Positions 22,295-22,434 of a stretch of DNA of 22,434 nt are shown piece by piece. The translations under genes were made by a program, and so were the position numbers. The stretch spans positions 1 through 22,434 of the forward strand of contig JBBSEX010000044.1 in NCBI GenBank assembly GCA_038239345.1. Reading direction: 5' to 3'. Numbering within the stretch: the first letter of the stretch is position 1; every line of letters starts with the position of its first letter. Below the pieces are notes generated by a model. It ran no database searches. It worked only from the letters and a program-made list of their open reading frames with translations, and was not told the DNA's origin. The DNA is from JBBSEX01 sp038239345. Its GTDB lineage: Bacteria > Acidobacteriota > Terriglobia > Bryobacterales > Bryobacteraceae.

Positions 22295-22434
22295 TGACGT
22301 GCCCTCGATAATCTGGACCAGATAAAATTGAGGATTTCAGGATCGGCGCAGAAGGAAGAAGCGACGAAAAGGAGATCCGAAGATGAAAAGAGGGCGGTTC
22401 ACAGAAGAACAGATTATCGGCGTGCTGAAGCAGC
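22295..22434 (+). mobile_element. Left end of an IS3-family insertion sequence (partial, window edge)
   Basis: A terminal-repeat-like start TGACGTGCCCTCGATAATCT lies at 22295-22314, exactly where carbamoyltransferase homology breaks off. The TGA-C-TGCCC form is like IS3-family (IS407-like) ends. About 88 bases later the first transposase gene begins with an AGGAG site. The other end, and therefore the target duplication, lies outside the window. Confidence 0.75.
22383..22434 (+). CDS. IS3-family transposase OrfA, N-terminus (partial at window edge)
   Basis: ATG 22383 opens MKRGRFTEEQIIGVLKQ, the familiar N-terminus of IS3-family OrfA proteins, which carry a helix-turn-helix that binds the element ends. 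AGGAG lies at about 22370-22374. Only 17 codons are visible. OrfA normally runs about 85-100 residues and is joined to OrfB by programmed frameshifting, which would be beyond the window. Confidence 0.85.
   Translation, partial: MKRGRFTEEQIIGVLKQ

Noticed and set aside
1..22434. CRISPR arrays, tRNA or rRNA genes, toxin-antitoxin or phage-defence systems
   Set aside because: No regularly spaced repeats, tRNA-like cloverleaf or rRNA sequence was noticed on reading, and every substantial frame is otherwise explained.

Overview
The window is chromosomal DNA, with GC in the high fifties by eye, from a Gram-negative-type bacterium. Overall protein character and the accessory genes fit an acidobacterium of the Solibacter/Bryobacter kind. 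That assignment is an impression from the proteins, not a search result. Bases 1 to about 16,140 form one uninterrupted plus-strand run of translation genes. It starts with the 3' end of tuf (end of a str operon) and continues through the S10, spc and alpha operons: rpsJ-rplC-rplD-rplW-rplB-rpsS-rplV-rpsC-rplP-rpmC-rpsQ, rplN-rplX-rplE-rpsZ(S14)-rpsH-rplF-rplR-rpsE-rpmD-rplO-secY, then map-infA-rpmJ-rpsM-rpsK-rpsD-rpoA-rplQ. A strong intrinsic terminator follows rplQ.

The gene order is conventional, with several individual features. S3, L29 and S17 carry long low-complexity extensions, within four adjacent genes. adk is missing between secY and map, and a promoter-like TATAAT lies in that gap. 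infA starts at GTG. rpmJ is only 37 codons. S14, L36 and S4 are all of the zinc-binding (Cys) type. Unusually long gaps before rplE and rpsD hold hairpins, placed where S8 and S4 feedback sites could lie by analogy with other bacteria.

From 16,114 to 20,778 the content becomes accessory. A minus-strand AraC-family regulator is divergent from a small VOC (glyoxalase-fold) protein. A minus-strand pair follows: a flavin monooxygenase/Old-Yellow-Enzyme fusion of the 2-aminobenzoyl-CoA (or salicylyl-CoA) oxygenase type, and a PLP-dependent class V aminotransferase-fold protein whose desulfurase-type cysteine site is replaced. The pair may act together on an aromatic-CoA or tryptophan-derived substrate (inference).

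From 20,819 to the end the DNA is decaying. There is an N-terminally truncated, twice frame-disrupted SGNH-hydrolase-like gene, then a carbamoyltransferase (NodU/CmcH type) fragment that has lost both ends, then the left end of an IS3-family element that cuts into it. No CRISPR array, rRNA, tRNA or phage gene was seen. I found no convincing wholly new system. The best leads are the ribosomal-protein extensions, the monooxygenase/PLP pair, and the degraded cluster at the right edge.
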